Shown one piece after another: positions 21,543-33,924 of a stretch of DNA of 64,000 nucleotides; position 1 is the stretch's first letter, and each line of letters opens with the position of its first letter. The position numbers were made by a program, and so were the translations under genes. Under the pieces are notes generated by a model. That model made no database searches, had not been told where the DNA came from, and saw only the letters and a program-made list of their open reading frames with translations. Source of the stretch: Allomyces macrogynus ATCC 38327 (Eukaryota; Blastocladiomycota; Blastocladiomycetes; Blastocladiales; Blastocladiaceae). The stretch is from NCBI GenBank assembly GCA_000151295.1, contig GG745350.1, positions 380,464 to 444,463 of the forward strand, in the 5' to 3' direction.

Positions 21543-23371
21543 ATGCATTTTCATCGTTCCACCATGGCAATCACTAGGTTTATTCGATCGGCAATTCAGC
21601 ATGAAGTCAAGTCCACCGGCAACTTGCAGAAGTACACGCTCCATCGCACCATTGCTGCTCGCGCACCATACCATGTTGGCCACCAGCATGCTGACACCAT
21701 TATTGCTGTTGCGTCCGCGCAGGGCAAGGCGGGCGTTGCTGTAATTCGTGTCTCTGGTCCAGATACTCAACAGGTGGCAGCTGGTCACAAGGATTTCTGG
21801 GCTAATTTCGGCACAGAGCATTGACGGAATTTGCTGTGCGGTTGCACCCCAGGTCATGAGTGTGATTGCCAATCGACGAAGTCCAACTTTGCCTCGTCAA
21901 ATGGTCGTGGAGACGTTGCGCGACCCGAAGGCAAGTGAGCAGCTCGACCGTGCCATGGTCGTGTCACTTCCAGGTGCGCAATTTCTGATCGTATCCGCGT
22001 GGAAGTCAAAGCCAAGACTCACTCAAATTCGACCAGGTCCACGGTCATTCACGGGTGAGGATGTTGTCGAACTCCACGCGCATGGCGGGCGTGCTGTCGC
22101 CAAGAGTATTTTGGGCGCGTTGGCTCAGCTGCGTGGATTTCGCATCGCCGAGCGCGGCGAGTTTGCGCAGCGTTACGTCCTTCTTGAATAAGAGTGAACA
22201 TGGCCTGTCGGCAACTGTCGCACAAAAAGATTGTTTTTGAACGGCAAGCTGAACCTGGCTGAGGGGGAGGGTATCAAGGACCCGGTCAACGCTGAAACGG
22301 ATGCACAGCGCAGGCAGGCGCTCCGGCAGACCGAGGTACGTCAGTGGAAAACGGGCTCGTTTCAAACCGCTCAATGCCGCCGACATTAACGTCGACATTG
22401 ACGTCGACATTGACGTGATTTCATTGGAGCGGCAGGAAGAGCTCGGGAACCTGTACGAGGAATGGCGCGCGACCATCGTCTCATCTATGGCTCACATGGA
22501 GGCCATGATCGATTTTGGCGAGGACGAGCAGTTTGAGAACGGTGTTTGGGAATCCAGTGCGTAGTTTGTGTTTTCTGCTGCCCGAGCTCGCCCTTCTTCT
22601 TGCAACAGCGCGTTTCCTCTTTAGCGCAATCCCACATCCAACAGCTACGCTCCGCGATCACCGCCCACCTTGAGGACGGCCGCCGCGGCGGGATTGTACG
22701 CTCGGGCATCCGCACCACCATTTTCGGGCCCGTCAACGCCGGCAAGTCTTCCCTGCTAAACTACCTTGCACGCCAGCGCGTCGCCATCGTGTCCGACATT
22801 CCTGGCACGACGCGCGACGTGGTCGAGACGCTCGTCGACATTGGCGGGTACCCAGTCCTGCTCGGCGACACGGCGGGCCTGCGCGCGGCCGACGACCCGG
22901 TCGAGCGCATCGGGATCGAGATTGCCCACGAGCGGCTCAAGGGGAGACGGATCTCAAGATTGCTGTGGTTGACGTGACGCAGTCACGGACGCAACTAGAC
23001 GAACTCAAGCCGTCAAGCGACGGTCGTGGTGCTCAACAAGGTGGACAAGGTGGACGCGGGTTTGGAGGTGCGCGACAATTGGGTGCGCGATGCCATGCAG
23101 CTCACGCCGCATGAGGTGGCTGTCTCGGTCAAAAACCAGCAGGGGCTCGACCAGCTCATTTGCGTGCGAGACGCTGCTTACTGACTAGTACGGCCGTCAA
23201 GAGGGTCATCTCGTGCGGAGTGAGGATCATTTGGGATTCTTGGACGAGCAGGACGTTGTTCTCGCGGCCGATGAAATGCGTCGCGCAGCTCAATGTGTCG
23301 GAGCGATCACGGGCGCTGTCGACGTGGAAGAGGTTCTCGATGTTGTTTTCCGTGATTTTTGCATCGGCAAG
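21543..23371 (+). pseudogene. MSS1: Mitochondrial tRNA-modification GTPase MSS1/GTPBP3 (MnmE family), frame-broken
   Basis: MnmE-family enzymes act with MTO1/GidA to make the xm5U modification at tRNA wobble position 34. Recognisable parts in order are [70 protein letters not shown], the G1 motif [24 protein letters not shown] and the C-terminal FCIGK with the conserved Cys. At least four GT-AG introns splice cleanly, for example after CAACAG near 21770 and in SLPG|PRSF. The frame is nevertheless lost by single-base changes near 22230 (a T run), 22950 (a GGGG run), 23015 and 23185. The normal stop after FCIGK is absent, so the frame runs on to 23629 over the 3' end of the convergent flippase gene. 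Either a decaying copy or local consensus errors. Confidence 0.75.
22382..22417 (+). repeat. Three 12-bp tandem units inside an MSS1 intron
   Basis: Units of the form gacattgacgtc are repeated three times with one or two differences. They fall in the predicted intron between the RQALRQTE and EELGNLYEEW segments. The period is a multiple of three and the tract is open in the downstream frame. Confidence 0.6.
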
Positions 23372-23504
23372 TCGTTGAAATTATCCAAAGGGTGCTTCTT
23401 ATTGGTGTGTCAAAACCGACCCAGTCTCTCTTTTCTTCCGCATCCCTACGAACAGACCCCTCCTCATCCATCTCCCGTTCAGTTGTGCCCAGTCCCACCT
23501 GCCG

Positions 23505-26500
23505 TTAAGACCCGTTTTCCCCTTCCCACGCCCTGCTTGGAGGTGACCTGCGACCCAACGAGCCATTGGGTGAAGGATCGTTTCCTGGGCTCACCCCATT
23601 GGACTGTGCCCTTGGTGTGGCCGGAATGATCGTCACTTGGACCTCGGGCGGCGCGTCGGGCTGGGCAGCAGCATTTGGTGTTGCAGCTGCAGTTTGGGTC
23701 TCGTGTTGCTCCTCTTCGGTGATCTCGTTGCGCAATCGACTGACCTGGCGGCGATGGCCACGGCCCTTCGCTCGCGCGGGTGACCCCGACAGCGACCCAC
23801 TTGACCCGACGACCGTCGCGTCGGCCTTGGTGCTGCTGATCGGTGTTCCTGGCGGCGCACATGTATCAACTGGACCCGGCTTGGTCGGCGACCCGCGTCC
23901 GGGCGGCGGTGTTGCTAGGAGGGGCACATCTCGTACTGTCGGCGACCCCGCGGCCATCCCGATAGCCGCGGCCGCTGCGCTTGTCATCGATGCCGAGTTG
24001 GGCGGTGCGACCGCACCGATCACGCGACCAGTCGCATGATCCTGCTCGAGCCCGTATTGCTTGAGCATGAGCATATCCGGCCCGAGGTGTCGCAAATCAG
24101 TCGACTTGGACTTGCCCTTGTGCCGCATCTTGATCTTCTTGCCCGACACGAGCGTGCCCAGTTCGGGCGATAGCCGCCCAGCACCCGACAGACTGCGTGG
24201 TGACATGGACGCGGCACCGCCGCCGGACGCCGACCCACTGCTACTGCCTCCCGCAAGAGGCACGCGCGTGCGCATACCCGCCATCGCGGCATCACCCGAA
24301 TCGGCACTCGACGCGGACTCCATTTCCGCCGCGACTAATGGCGGCAACTGCGCATTAAACTTGCGACGGTATGAGGAATTGCTCGTGGGCGGCGCCGACT
24401 CGGGTCCAGGGCTGGTAGTGCCGCGGTAGAGTGCCCAGTCGGATGCGGTGCTGTGGTGCCGTGCATGACCCTTGCGCGTCGGCTGCGGTCTCGGTCGTTG
24501 CATGGCCAACACCGCGGGCGGACCCGCCGGCATACCCGAGCTGATTGCGCGACCCAGTCTCACACATGAGCACGCTGCGCATTCCACCCGACTCGTCTGT
24601 CGAGAACGAGAACCCGCGGTTGCGTGTCATGGTCATCGACTTCATGAGCGTGATGTGGCTCGACTGCTGCTTGCCGTGCGACGGGCTCGCGGGCGGGCTC
24701 GCGCTGGTCATGCGCATCGTCGAGTCAATGGTCGCGGTGGACGAAAGCTTGGCCACGCCGTCGGGCGACATGAGAGACGATTGGGTCGGGCGCATTGGTG
24801 GCGAAGACGCGGCGGCGAGGACGGCCGCCGACGACCGCGACGGTGGGCCGCTCGTAACGGCCCCACTGCTCGTTCGGACGTGACCATCACTCCAGGCCCC
24901 GCTGGCATGCACGGATCCAGCGCCAAAACTGCTGTGGCTCGACCCGGACTGCGACGAGACGCGCGACCGTGGTGACCGCTGTGCGCCACCAGCGCCAACC
25001 CCGCTCTGCGCACTCATCCCGGGAATCGACGTCGCGACCTGCGTCGACTTGAGCATCTCCTGCGCGCCGTACTGGACGAGCACGGGCGTCGGCACCGTTT
25101 CGATCATCCCGCCCGTCCCGTGACTCCCGCCGCTCCCACCGGACCCCTTGAGCTTGCCACTCCCCGTTGACGGAATCTTGACCATGAGCTTATCCGGGTG
25201 CGCCGACGGCGGCGTAATCGGTTCCGGCACGACGACCGGCTCCGGCAAGAGCGGCGCCAAATCGAGCCCAAACTTGTGGTACTCGACAGCAATGTCGCGG
25301 TCGGTCGGGTGGTACATGCGCTGCCAGTACGTGGCCACGTACCGCGGCATGAGCGACAGCGACACAGACAGCAGCAAACCGAGCCAGAACGCCGGCGAGC
25401 TCCACAGGATCCGACCCATACCGTAGACGCTCGCGCCCTCGGTCTCGCAAAACGCCAGCAGGTACCCGTAAAACACGCCGATACTGAGCGCCCAATTGGC
25501 CACGTGGTTGAGCCACGTGAACGTGCGCGTGTTCAGGGCGACAAACAGGTTGGCCGAGGTGATGGCCGCGGCCGCCATGGTCGTGCCCATTTCAAGTCGG
25601 TCAGGAACGGTGCCGCCAAAGTGCGACGCTTGCCCGGGGGCATAGATGGCGTAGGGCACGAAAAAGCACACGAGCGATTGCCACAGACCCTCAAACATGT
25701 AGGCCCAGAACCGCTTGGTCGTGAAGAGCGTCTGATGCATGCCCGACTGGTAGAGCTTGGGCGCCTTGATCGCGAGGTAGTCGGGCAGATCCTGGTCGAA
25801 GATGCCGAGGACCATGACGGGCCAGTTCGTGAAGAACAGGTTGTAGAGCACCATGTATGAGAATTCGTACGGTTCTAGTTGGTCAGGGTGCAGGTGAAGA
25901 GTGAGCATTGTGGAAAGATCAGCGAAGCATCGAAGCCGCGCTCAAGTGCGAAGTGAGCGTACCTTGCGTCGAGAAGCCGGTGCAGAACTGGTACCACCAA
26001 ATCACGAGCACAAAGATCAAGTCTTTGTAAAAGTAATTGTAGATGAGCTCGGAAATGCGCTGGTAGCTCCACCGGCCGTGCACGAGCAACAGCCGCGACA
26101 GGTACTGGAACTGGGCTATTGCGTAGTCGCTGGCCATGACGGCCTGCAACCCCTCCTCGCCCGCGATGCCGATGCCAATGTGCGCGGCTTGGATCATCGA
26201 CACGTCGTTGGCGCCGTCGCCAATGGCACCTGTCATGGTGAGCGCAAAGAGATGGTGAGTTGAGGAAAGGCCACGGCTGCTGATTATAGGAGGACGCACA
26301 CGTCACGGCATTGCACCCGTCCTTGACGAGCGACACCACCTGCGCCTTTTGCAGCGGGCTGACGCGCGACGTGATAACGACACGGCACTTGGTCGCGAGG
26401 TCCAAGAGCGTGCGCTTATTCTCCGAGTCGAGCGCAATCTTGAGCGCGGCTCCATCAATAATCAACGCATGGTCCTTGGCCGCATCCAGCACGTCGCTCG

Positions 26501-29500
26501 GGTTAATCTGCTCGTCTGACCCGCGCAACTGCGCCTTGGTCTTGGCCGCGGCCATCGGGTCCGAATGGCGCGCAAAGAAAGCCGTATACGCCTCGGAGAT
26601 CTGCTTCATGACCGACCCGGGATCGTCGCCGCGCACAACAATCAGGTTCAAATCCTTGCTGAGAAGGTTGCAAGAAAAGCCAATGGCAATGGCGGTCTCC
26701 ATTTTGTCGCCCGTCAGGACCCACAGCTTGATCCCGGCGTCGCGCAAGATCTGGATGCATTCAGGCACCTTGTCCTGCAGCTTGTCCTCGATCGCCGTCG
26801 CGCCGAGCAGGACAAGGTCGCGCTCGATCAGTTCGGCTGCCGCATCAATCTTGTCGTCGCGGTCGTCGAGTGCCGTACATGCCGTGTTGTACGTCTGGAT
26901 CCACGCGTCAAACTCGTCCTGCTCAATGATGCGGTACGCGAGACACAATGTGCGCAGACCTTCCTCGGCAAAGATCTCGAGGTGAGCGAGCGTCACGTCC
27001 TTCAGCAGCTTGGGCGTCTCGGGCGAAAGCCGTTCGAAAATGACCGTATCAGCGCCCTTGGTATAGAGCACGATCGCACCGTCGGGCCGCCGGGCGACAA
27101 TCGACATGCGTTTCCGCGTCGAGTTGAACTCGAGCACGGCCAAGAGCGTGTACTGCTCCTCGACGCCCGCCACGTCCAAGTAAATGTTGGTCATTTGCCG
27201 CCCAATGAACGCGAACCCGAGCTCGCGCGCCGTATCGACGAGCGCCGCCTCGTCGGGCGACTGAGCCTTGTAGACAATCTGGACGGCCGTCGCGTCCTGC
27301 TCGGGCTTGCTCACGAGCACTGTGTGGCAAATCCCAAGCAACCGCCAAAACTCGCGAATCAAAATCGCGTGCTCCGAGTCTTCGGCGTCCATGTCGGCGT
27401 GCAGCGTCGTGTCGTAAAACTGCGGCGACTTGGACGCGTATCGCGACCGCGGCGAGTAGTCGCCGGGCAGTTGGAACTGCGGGGCCGGGCCGGCCGTGAT
27501 CGGGCTCTTGAGCAAGGGGGCTCCATAGACGACACCGTTGATCGTGCAGCGCCGGAAGACCATGACGTTTTGCGTCAACGTGCCCGTCTTGTCGCTGAAC
27601 ACGTACTCGATCTGGCCGAGATCATCCGACAGGTTCCAGCTCTTGGGCACGCACGGTAGGTCAGCCTTGTCGTAGTACAATTGAATGTCCGAGTAGATGA
27701 AGTACGCCTATCGGTGGAGAGTGGCGAGCGATCAGCAATGCAAGATCGTCTGCGTTTCGAGGTGGAGAAGTGAGTGAAACGCACCTGGAGCGTCTTGCAA
27801 ATCTCAACCGTCAAGTAGAGCGAAATGGGGACGAGGTTCTGGAACGCAATCAACGACGACCTGGAATGAAGGGAGAACATGAGCAAATTGCACTCAACAC
27901 GGCCGCGCCCGATACCGTGGCTGGCAACAACGTACCAAAACGCAATGAACCCGCCCCACGCCGTGCTGTACCCCTTGTCGTCGACGGGCAAGAACGGCAC
28001 GTCGCCGCGAAACTGCTGTGCCCAGATACTGTTGACGATCGCGCACGCAACGCAAATCACGGCAATCAGGCCGAGGTTGATCATGATCTGCGGGTTCATC
28101 TTGCGCTCAATGATACTGCGCTTGCTCGGCGTCTCACCCGAATTGAGCTGCAGCTTGGTTTCGTTACCCGTGTACATGACAATCCCAATCGCCCACGCCG
28201 TGTTGCGCAAAATGCACCCACGCAAGAGCACGCCGTTGAGCGTGATCGGCACGGTCACGGGCGGCGGCGTGCACCCGTCCTCGGTCAAGTACCCCGACGA
28301 CCGAATCTCGACCGATCCGTTGCACGTGAACATGTTATTGCTGGGCGCCTCAGCCGAGACAACGAGCTGCACGCGGCGGCAATCGTCGATCGTGGCCAAG
28401 TGCGCCGTCTCGGTGATTCCGCGGCGCACCTTGAGGTTGGTCTCGCCGTCCAAGTTCTTAGTCTCGACGTAGCAAATCCCGTCAGGCTCCGAGGACGACA
28501 GGATCGCGACATCGGCTGGGATGAAGTCATTGTTCTTGAGCCGCACGAAATCGCCCACACGCAAGTCGCGCCACGTAACGGGTTTCCACGGCTCGTCGTC
28601 GAGCCGCCGGTTGCGCTCCTGCGAGGTGTACGCAATCGACGCGGCGTTCGAGCCCGTCGTCGACGAAAGGTCGCCGCTCTCGGACCCCGGGTCCGAGTCG
28701 TGTCCGCGCTCAATGTTGTCCGAGCTCTCCTCGATTCCGTCGCCCATTTCATCCACATCCCCGTCGCTGACAATCTCGTCGTCCGGGTCGTATTGACCGG
28801 CGGGCGAGCGGAGGTCGTCGCCGTTGCTGCGGCGCCCTCCATTCGGGTCAAGCGCAGCGGCCGTCATCGAGTTCATCGTCGCGCCGCGCGGCGGGTCTTC
28901 GAGCGACTCGGTATCGCTGCCGTCGGCATTCTCGTCAGCCGGGTCGGTCGGGACCGGGCGCGGCTGCGGGTTCGTGACGAGCACGGCGACCGAGTTTTGC
29001 CGACCCATGAGCGCAGCGCGTAGCCAAAAGAAGGGCGCCCACCGCTTCTGCGTCTTCTTGTCGACGTAATTCACGTTCTTCCAACGCGGCAGCGTGTTCG
29101 TGAACCGGCTGTTGACCTGGTTATCGGTGTTGTGGCGCTTGAGGTCCTCGAACCCGTCTTTGAGCGCGGTCGCGAACACAATAATGACGGTCGGCAGGGC
29201 CGCGACCATGGGGTCGACCGTCTCAAAGTCCTTGAACGTTTGCAAAATGATCAAGAGCAGGAAAAACTGGTTGGCGAGACGGCGAAACTGCTCGAAAAAG
29301 TTTTTCGGAATAAACGAGAGCAGCGAGTACTTGGACGTGACGACCTCGTTGGACGTGTAGTGCGCGAGCGGCGCACCATGGTGGTCGACGGCGTGGTTCG
29401 GCAACGGCAGGTTCACGTAGATGTGCCGCTCGGACGGGTGCACGGCTGCGTCCGACGCAGACCCGCTGTGCGCGGCGCTGAGGCGTCTGCGCAATCTGCC

Positions 29501-29533
29501 CGCCATGTTTCTTATCCGTGCGTAAACCGACAT
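23505..29533 (-). CDS. P4-type ATPase, phospholipid flippase (Dnf1/Dnf2-like)
   Basis: Moves phospholipids from the outer to the inner membrane leaflet, in this clade usually at the plasma membrane or endosomes with a Cdc50/Lem3 partner. The ATG at 29533 gives [14 protein letters not shown]. The first exon has [35 protein letters not shown], a charged Ser/Asp-rich insert, and the actuator loop [17 protein letters not shown]. Later exons have the phosphorylation site [12 protein letters not shown], the nucleotide-binding domain, the hinge [20 protein letters not shown], and the C-terminal membrane domain starting [19 protein letters not shown] long Ser/Gly/Pro-rich cytosolic tail with [12 protein letters not shown] ends at 23505. 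Introns fall near 27700-27860, 26235-26305, 25880-25960 and at 24541-24565 (25 nt). All catalytic motifs are present, so it should be active. The 3' end nearly meets the MSS1-like locus. Confidence 0.92.
24541..24565 (-). other. 25-nt intron in the flippase tail
   Basis: On the - strand the tract begins GTGTGAG and ends CAATCAG. Removing exactly 25 nt joins GMRSVL to [14 protein letters not shown] at phase 2 and restores the long downstream frame that ends at 23505. Without removal the upstream frame continues in a less natural sequence and stops near 24355. Confidence 0.65.
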
Positions 29534-30196
29534 GGTGACTGTGGTGGTTCGGGTGGGGATCGTGGTTGCCGGGTCGCTGAGGCCTCGACTTCGGCCGCGA
29601 ATGAACGATCGCGGGTGGTGGGATCAGCGCCTTCGAAGTAGGTTCTTGGCGGAAAGATGATTGGGCCGAGAGAGATTCACGTCACAAATCGTTACGCCAC
29701 GGGCGACATGGTCCAGTTCGCTCGCTCGTGTCGTCGATCAAGGGCCAATGGCGAGGTTCGGAAGCAGCGGTTGAGATCAACGGCAGGGCCGCTCGGGGTA
29801 TCGTGGCGGCGATCGGTCGAGAGGGCCGCGTGCGCGTAGTTGCAGCAAGTGGTGCAGTGTGATGGAGGGAGCGGAGAGCGGGGGTCGCTCACAACGCGGC
29901 TTGCGGGGCTAACCTCGTCGACGACCTTTGCTCCACGAAATCACCATGAAGTTATCAAACACGTGACCGCGTCCTGTGGAACTGGTCGTCCTCCCACTTG
30001 TCTTGCCATAGCCTCCTCTTCTCTCTGTCCTCTCCTCGTCGTCCGCACGCGCTCGTCGGCTGTCGGCATCATCGACCAACGCCGATCCGCTCATCATCAA
30101 CGCTGCGACACGCAGCTCAAATTACCCAAGAATCCTCCCATCGTACATTGAAACACCCCCACACCCACACCCGCTCGTACTCGACCTTCCACCTCC
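29534..30196. other. Intergenic region: flippase promoter and NAF1 3' flank
   Basis: Both neighbours are transcribed leftward. No coding sequence was recognised. Homopurine/pyrimidine-rich stretches lie near 30000-30060 and a cacacccacaccc tract near 30152-30170. Confidence 0.45.
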
Positions 30197-32042
30197 TTAT
30201 TCGGCCCCATCCTCACGCTGCTCAAACTTGACCCCCAAAATGCCCGGCGCGAGGACCTTGACTCTGCCCACGGCCGCGCGTGCCGGCGGCGCAACGGCAC
30301 CTTGGCCGTGCTGCGGCGCCATTTGCGGCTCGACATACACGGGCTGCATGGCCGGCTGCGGCGCCACGAACCCGGCCGGTGCGCCGGCAAATTGCGACAT
30401 GTAGCCGCCCACGTGGCTCGGTAGCATGCCGGCCGGCAACGCCACGTTCATCGAGTAGAGGTAGTGCTGCTGCGACTGCTGCTGCGGTTGCGATTGCGGT
30501 TGCGGCGGCTGCTGGACTGGTGGCTGCTGCGGCAAAGCAGGCGACTGGTGTGCGGGCGACTGGAACGACGCGGTGGGGACGGAATTCGGTGCTGGATTCG
30601 GCGGAGCAGAAACAGCTGCCGGGGCCGACGAGCGCGATCCGGCGCCAGCGCCGGGACCCGACGGCCTCGAGGGACGCGAAGGACGCTGTTGTTGTTGTTG
30701 CTGCCGCGGCGGCTCGGCCCACGGGTCGCGCGAGGTGGCCGAAGCGCCAATGTGCTGGTCGAACAGCGCAGAAATGGACAGGGAACCACTGGCTGGAGCA
30801 GCGGCAGCAGCTGGTGGGGCAGGTGGGGGCACCGATCCGCGGCCACGGCCCAGCGGCTGGTACCGGAACGGCTCCGCGTTGGGCGTGGAAGGACCGTTGC
30901 CGCCAAAGTTGCGCGTCGGCGGGCCATGTCGTGGCCTCTTCGACGTCTGGCCGTGCTGGTTCGCGTGGTGCGGTGCGTCGCCGGCGTTGGCGGCATGGCG
31001 TGCGCGACGTGCCCTATTGCAAAGTCAGATCCACAACTTGAGTAGCGACGGTGATGAAAAGAAATGGCAACATACTGCTTGAGCGCGGCACGGTGTGCCA
31101 TCTCCTTTTCGTCGTCGGAAAATTCCATGTCCTCCTCGTTCACCTCCTCGTCGTACATGTTGCTCGCGTCGGACCCCTTCATGCTCTTGAGCTGCTCGGT
31201 CAGCGCCCACACCGAGTAATCCGGAATAAAGAAAACCTTCTTGCCGATCGCGATGCGCTCGCGGTCGATATCAGCGGGCGACGAGAACCGAATCGAATGC
31301 AGCGGCGACGCAACGGGGCCAAACGTTTCCCAAACGCGACCGAGCACGGACCGGTCCTCCAAGACCATGACCGTGCCGTCGTCAAGCACGCGCACGGTCC
31401 CAGGCTGCGACGCCGCGACCACGACCTGGTCCTCGACAATGGCCTGCACAACGCCGGCGTACTCGAGGTGCATGTGTTCGTTGATGGGGATATCGACAGG
31501 TTCAATCACGGGTTTCTGGATGACCACTGCGCGTCAGTATTTGCGGCCATGCGCACGCGAGAATGGGTGGAGAGCAATCAACCTACCTTGATCTCGTTTT
31601 GCGTCGCCGGTCCTGAGCGCACTGTGGCCCCACCGTCCTCCTCGTCGTCGAGCCCGTTGCTCTTGGACACGGTAGCGAGATTGCGCAGGAATTCGTCGTC
31701 GTCGTCAATGTCGGAATCGTCGCTATCGCTATTGCTATCGCTGCTGCTATCGGACGCGTCCGAGTCACTGTCGCTATCCTCGTCGTCAGCATCGCTGCTG
31801 TCTGAATCGCACGTGGTACTGGTAATGAGTGTCACGGTGGCGGTTGAGTTGGTAGCGGGCGTGTCCTCCATGGCGACATCGTGCTGCACCGTCTCCACCG
31901 TCTTGGGTGCGGGTTGCTGTTGTGGCGCGTCGACGGCAGGCGGATCCGTGTCCATGGCCATGGCCGAGTCGTCGAGTTCGCCCTCCTCGAGAGCCTCGTC
32001 GTCCATGAGCAGAACGAGTTCGCCTTCTTGAAGGTCGCTCAT
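30197..32042 (-). CDS. NAF1: H/ACA snoRNP assembly factor Naf1
   Basis: Naf1 escorts dyskerin/Cbf5 during H/ACA RNP biogenesis and is later replaced by Gar1. The start at 32042 gives MSDLQEGELVLLMDDEA, followed by a very acidic Asp/Ser tract ending at GPATQNEIK. After an intron comes the Gar1/Naf1 beta-barrel: EPVDIPINEHMHLEYAGVV, DDGTVMVLEDRSVLGRVWET and FGPVASPLHSIRF. The domain continues with KKVFFIPDYSVW and an acidic helix EEVNEEDMEFSDDEKE. A second intron leads to a basic, then Pro/Gln-rich tail (AEPPRQQQQQQRP) typical of fungal Naf1, ending at 30197. Acidic N-terminus, barrel, then Pro/Gln tail is the standard layout. Confidence 0.9.
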
Positions 32043-32459
32043 GACGTTGGTGTCGATTTCTTGTTATCCGTGGTCGACCAGTCGTCGTCAGCAATCGCAA
32101 TCGCGCGATCGTTGATGAGCAAAAACTGTCGGTCGGTCAGCTTGCAGTCGAGGCGTGTGCGGTAGGTTTCTGTTGACACGGTCATTCCAAAACACATGAC
32201 TGGTTACCAATGTGACACGCTCACGTTCACCTTCATCACATTCTTTTGCGTCGTTCTGGCAAATGATTGGTTTTCGTATGGTCTGGTTCTGGCCGTCACA
32301 CATCCCAATCATCTCTCCTTGCACGCGGCAGTGTTCCATTAACAAAGAAACCCGCTGATCTTCAATAACGTCTCTGCCGTTCCGAGCGTCGATTGGATCA
32401 GATCGAATGCCCAGCCACGACAATTTCCAGGCATATAACGAAAAGCTACCGCCCCTTTT
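32043..32459. other. Divergent intergenic region between NAF1 and the first tandem membrane-protein copy
   Basis: The part nearest NAF1, before the duplicated segment begins at about 32460. No coding sequence was recognised. It would contain the NAF1 promoter. Confidence 0.4.
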
Positions 32460-32804
32460 CTCTGCCACTGTGCCGGCTTTCGACAGCAACTTTCAGACGC
32501 GATTTGGCCAGGTTGTTGCCTGACGCCCATTGTTTCAAACTGTTGCCACCCATGCACGATCACGCAGCGTGCATTTTGCATCTTTGCAAAAGAGCGGGCT
32601 ACCTGTTTGTGCCCACCTTCTTCGCGTCGCCACAGAGATGCTGAGCGAAGTTGTAAATTGTTCGAGAACGGCGTTGAGAGCGCTAACGTACGCTCCGAGG
32701 CGTCCGTCGTCCAAAGATGCCCTTTGGCTCAAGTGCGTGCGGGTCCGAGTTGTGCAGCGTTCCGTGCGCGCGTCTTGTGCTTCCCGCCCGTCCGCCCATG
32801 GAAC

Positions 32805-32814
32805 TATAAATATA
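32805..32814 (+). promoter_or_regulatory. TATA box of tandem copy 1
   Basis: TATAAATATA, 92 bp before the ATG at 32897, followed by cttgctcctcctcgaaacgcg, which is largely conserved at the same distance in the second copy. Conservation between the two copies supports a functional core promoter. Confidence 0.65.
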
Positions 32815-32896
32815 CGGTCCCTTGCTCCTCCTCGAAACGCGCAGCCACTTGTCCACCCCACATCAGTTGCTCTGCAACTTGGCGTCCCATTGCACC

Positions 32897-33448
32897 ATGT
32901 CATCCTCGATCCCAAGCAATGCCAAGTCTACCAGTACCAACGCTGCCTTGGGCGTTCCGCAGCCGCGCTCCCGCGCGATGCGCATCCATCGCACAGTCAT
33001 CGACGCGACCGTCTTGGTCATGATTTTGATCCAATCCTATTTGGTCGCCTACCAGTTCGCAGTGCACCCGCTCGCCGACTATTCCGGCAAGCGCGACATG
33101 AGCCCGACTGTATTTATATTGAAACGACTCACCCCGCTGCTCATTGTTGGCTCAGGCGACGGCTACTTGGTGCTTGGCATCGTGCTCATTGTGCTTCAAG
33201 TCGGTTTTCTCTACGTCATGCACCAGTGCACTGAGCCAATTTATCGCAAGTGTGCGATCGTGTTCATTGTCACCATGGCCTCTGTCAAGGGTAATGACCT
33301 TGCTCATGATCAGCGCCCGGACGGGATCGCCCAAGATGTTGCCATCATGTTGGGATGCGCTGCATACGGGGTGTGTGGTGTGGTCGGAGGTTTGCTTTGG
33401 AATTACGAGCGGGCCTTGAAGGCCGGATGTCGAGATGCGAGCATGTGA
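32897..33448 (+). CDS. Small four-helix membrane protein, tandem paralogue 1
   Basis: 183 residues, single exon, starting MSSSIPSNAK. Hydrophobic segments lie near residues 33-55 (TVIDATVLVMILIQSYLVAY), 86-108, 116-130 (weaker) and 146-168 (VAIMLGCAAYGVCGVVGGLL). Conserved with its paralogue are FAVHPLADYSGKRDMS, ILKRLTPLLIVGS, VLQVGFLYVM and GLLWNYERALKA. I do not recognise the family. The soluble N-terminus of about 28 residues is Ser/Pro-rich and the C-terminus is short. It has its own TATA box and a conserved 3' flank, so it looks like an expressed member of a young tandem pair. Confidence 0.75.
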   Translation: MSSSIPSNAKSTSTNAALGVPQPRSRAMRIHRTVIDATVLVMILIQSYLVAYQFAVHPLADYSGKRDMSPTVFILKRLTPLLIVGSGDGYLVLGIVLIVLQVGFLYVMHQCTEPIYRKCAIVFIVTMASVKGNDLAHDQRPDGIAQDVAIMLGCAAYGVCGVVGGLLWNYERALKAGCRDASM

Positions 33449-33924
33449 GATCATGTAATACACGGATATGGAACCTTCTTTTTGCACCGTGACGCTGCAA
33501 CAGAACGCTGCTGTACTCAACACACCTCAATGCCTGCCAGTTCCGCTCTCGTTGATCAGGTCGATGTTCAAGCACAAGAACTTGGTGGAACCGGGCCCAA
33601 TCACGGAGAGAATCGAAACGCCGCAGAGCAGGTCACTGGGTGGACCTCTGGGCTTGCGATGCGTGACGGGGTGCTGATGAGTCGTGTGCATGACGCCCCC
33701 GCCCGCGGTTGGTGCCGTGGGCACTACAGGCGCGAGAGCAGTTGCAAGTGCTGTTGACGCGATTTGGATGTTGACGCGGATTTTATTCATTTTTGTTGAG
33801 CAGCGCATTTTGTTCTTGGCCGAAGTGCCCTGGGCGGGAAGACAATCCGTGACCTGTGTTTCTCTCGCTTCGGTCGTTTTCTGCTTGTCGAGGGCAAAAT
33901 GCTGGAAACTTGCAGTGCGTCCCA

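Larger units (their letters stand above)
32460..33469 (+). repeat. Tandem duplication unit, copy 1
   Basis: A segment homologous to about 35130-36130. Shared blocks include the ccaggttg and gccacccatgcac blocks far upstream, a ttcgagaa-ggcg block, the TATA region, the complete coding region, and the identical 24-bp tail tgagatcatgtaatacacggatat after and including the stop. The upstream part is more diverged than the coding part but remains alignable by eye over about 430 bp. Confidence 0.75.

Noticed and set aside
22382..22417. A coding DIDV repeat in the MSS1-like protein
   Set aside because: The tract is open, but the family alignment is continuous only if it is removed as an intron.
26565..27659. 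A 364-codon + strand open frame
   Set aside because: It is antisense to the flippase catalytic exon with its DKTGT motif; composition is unnatural.
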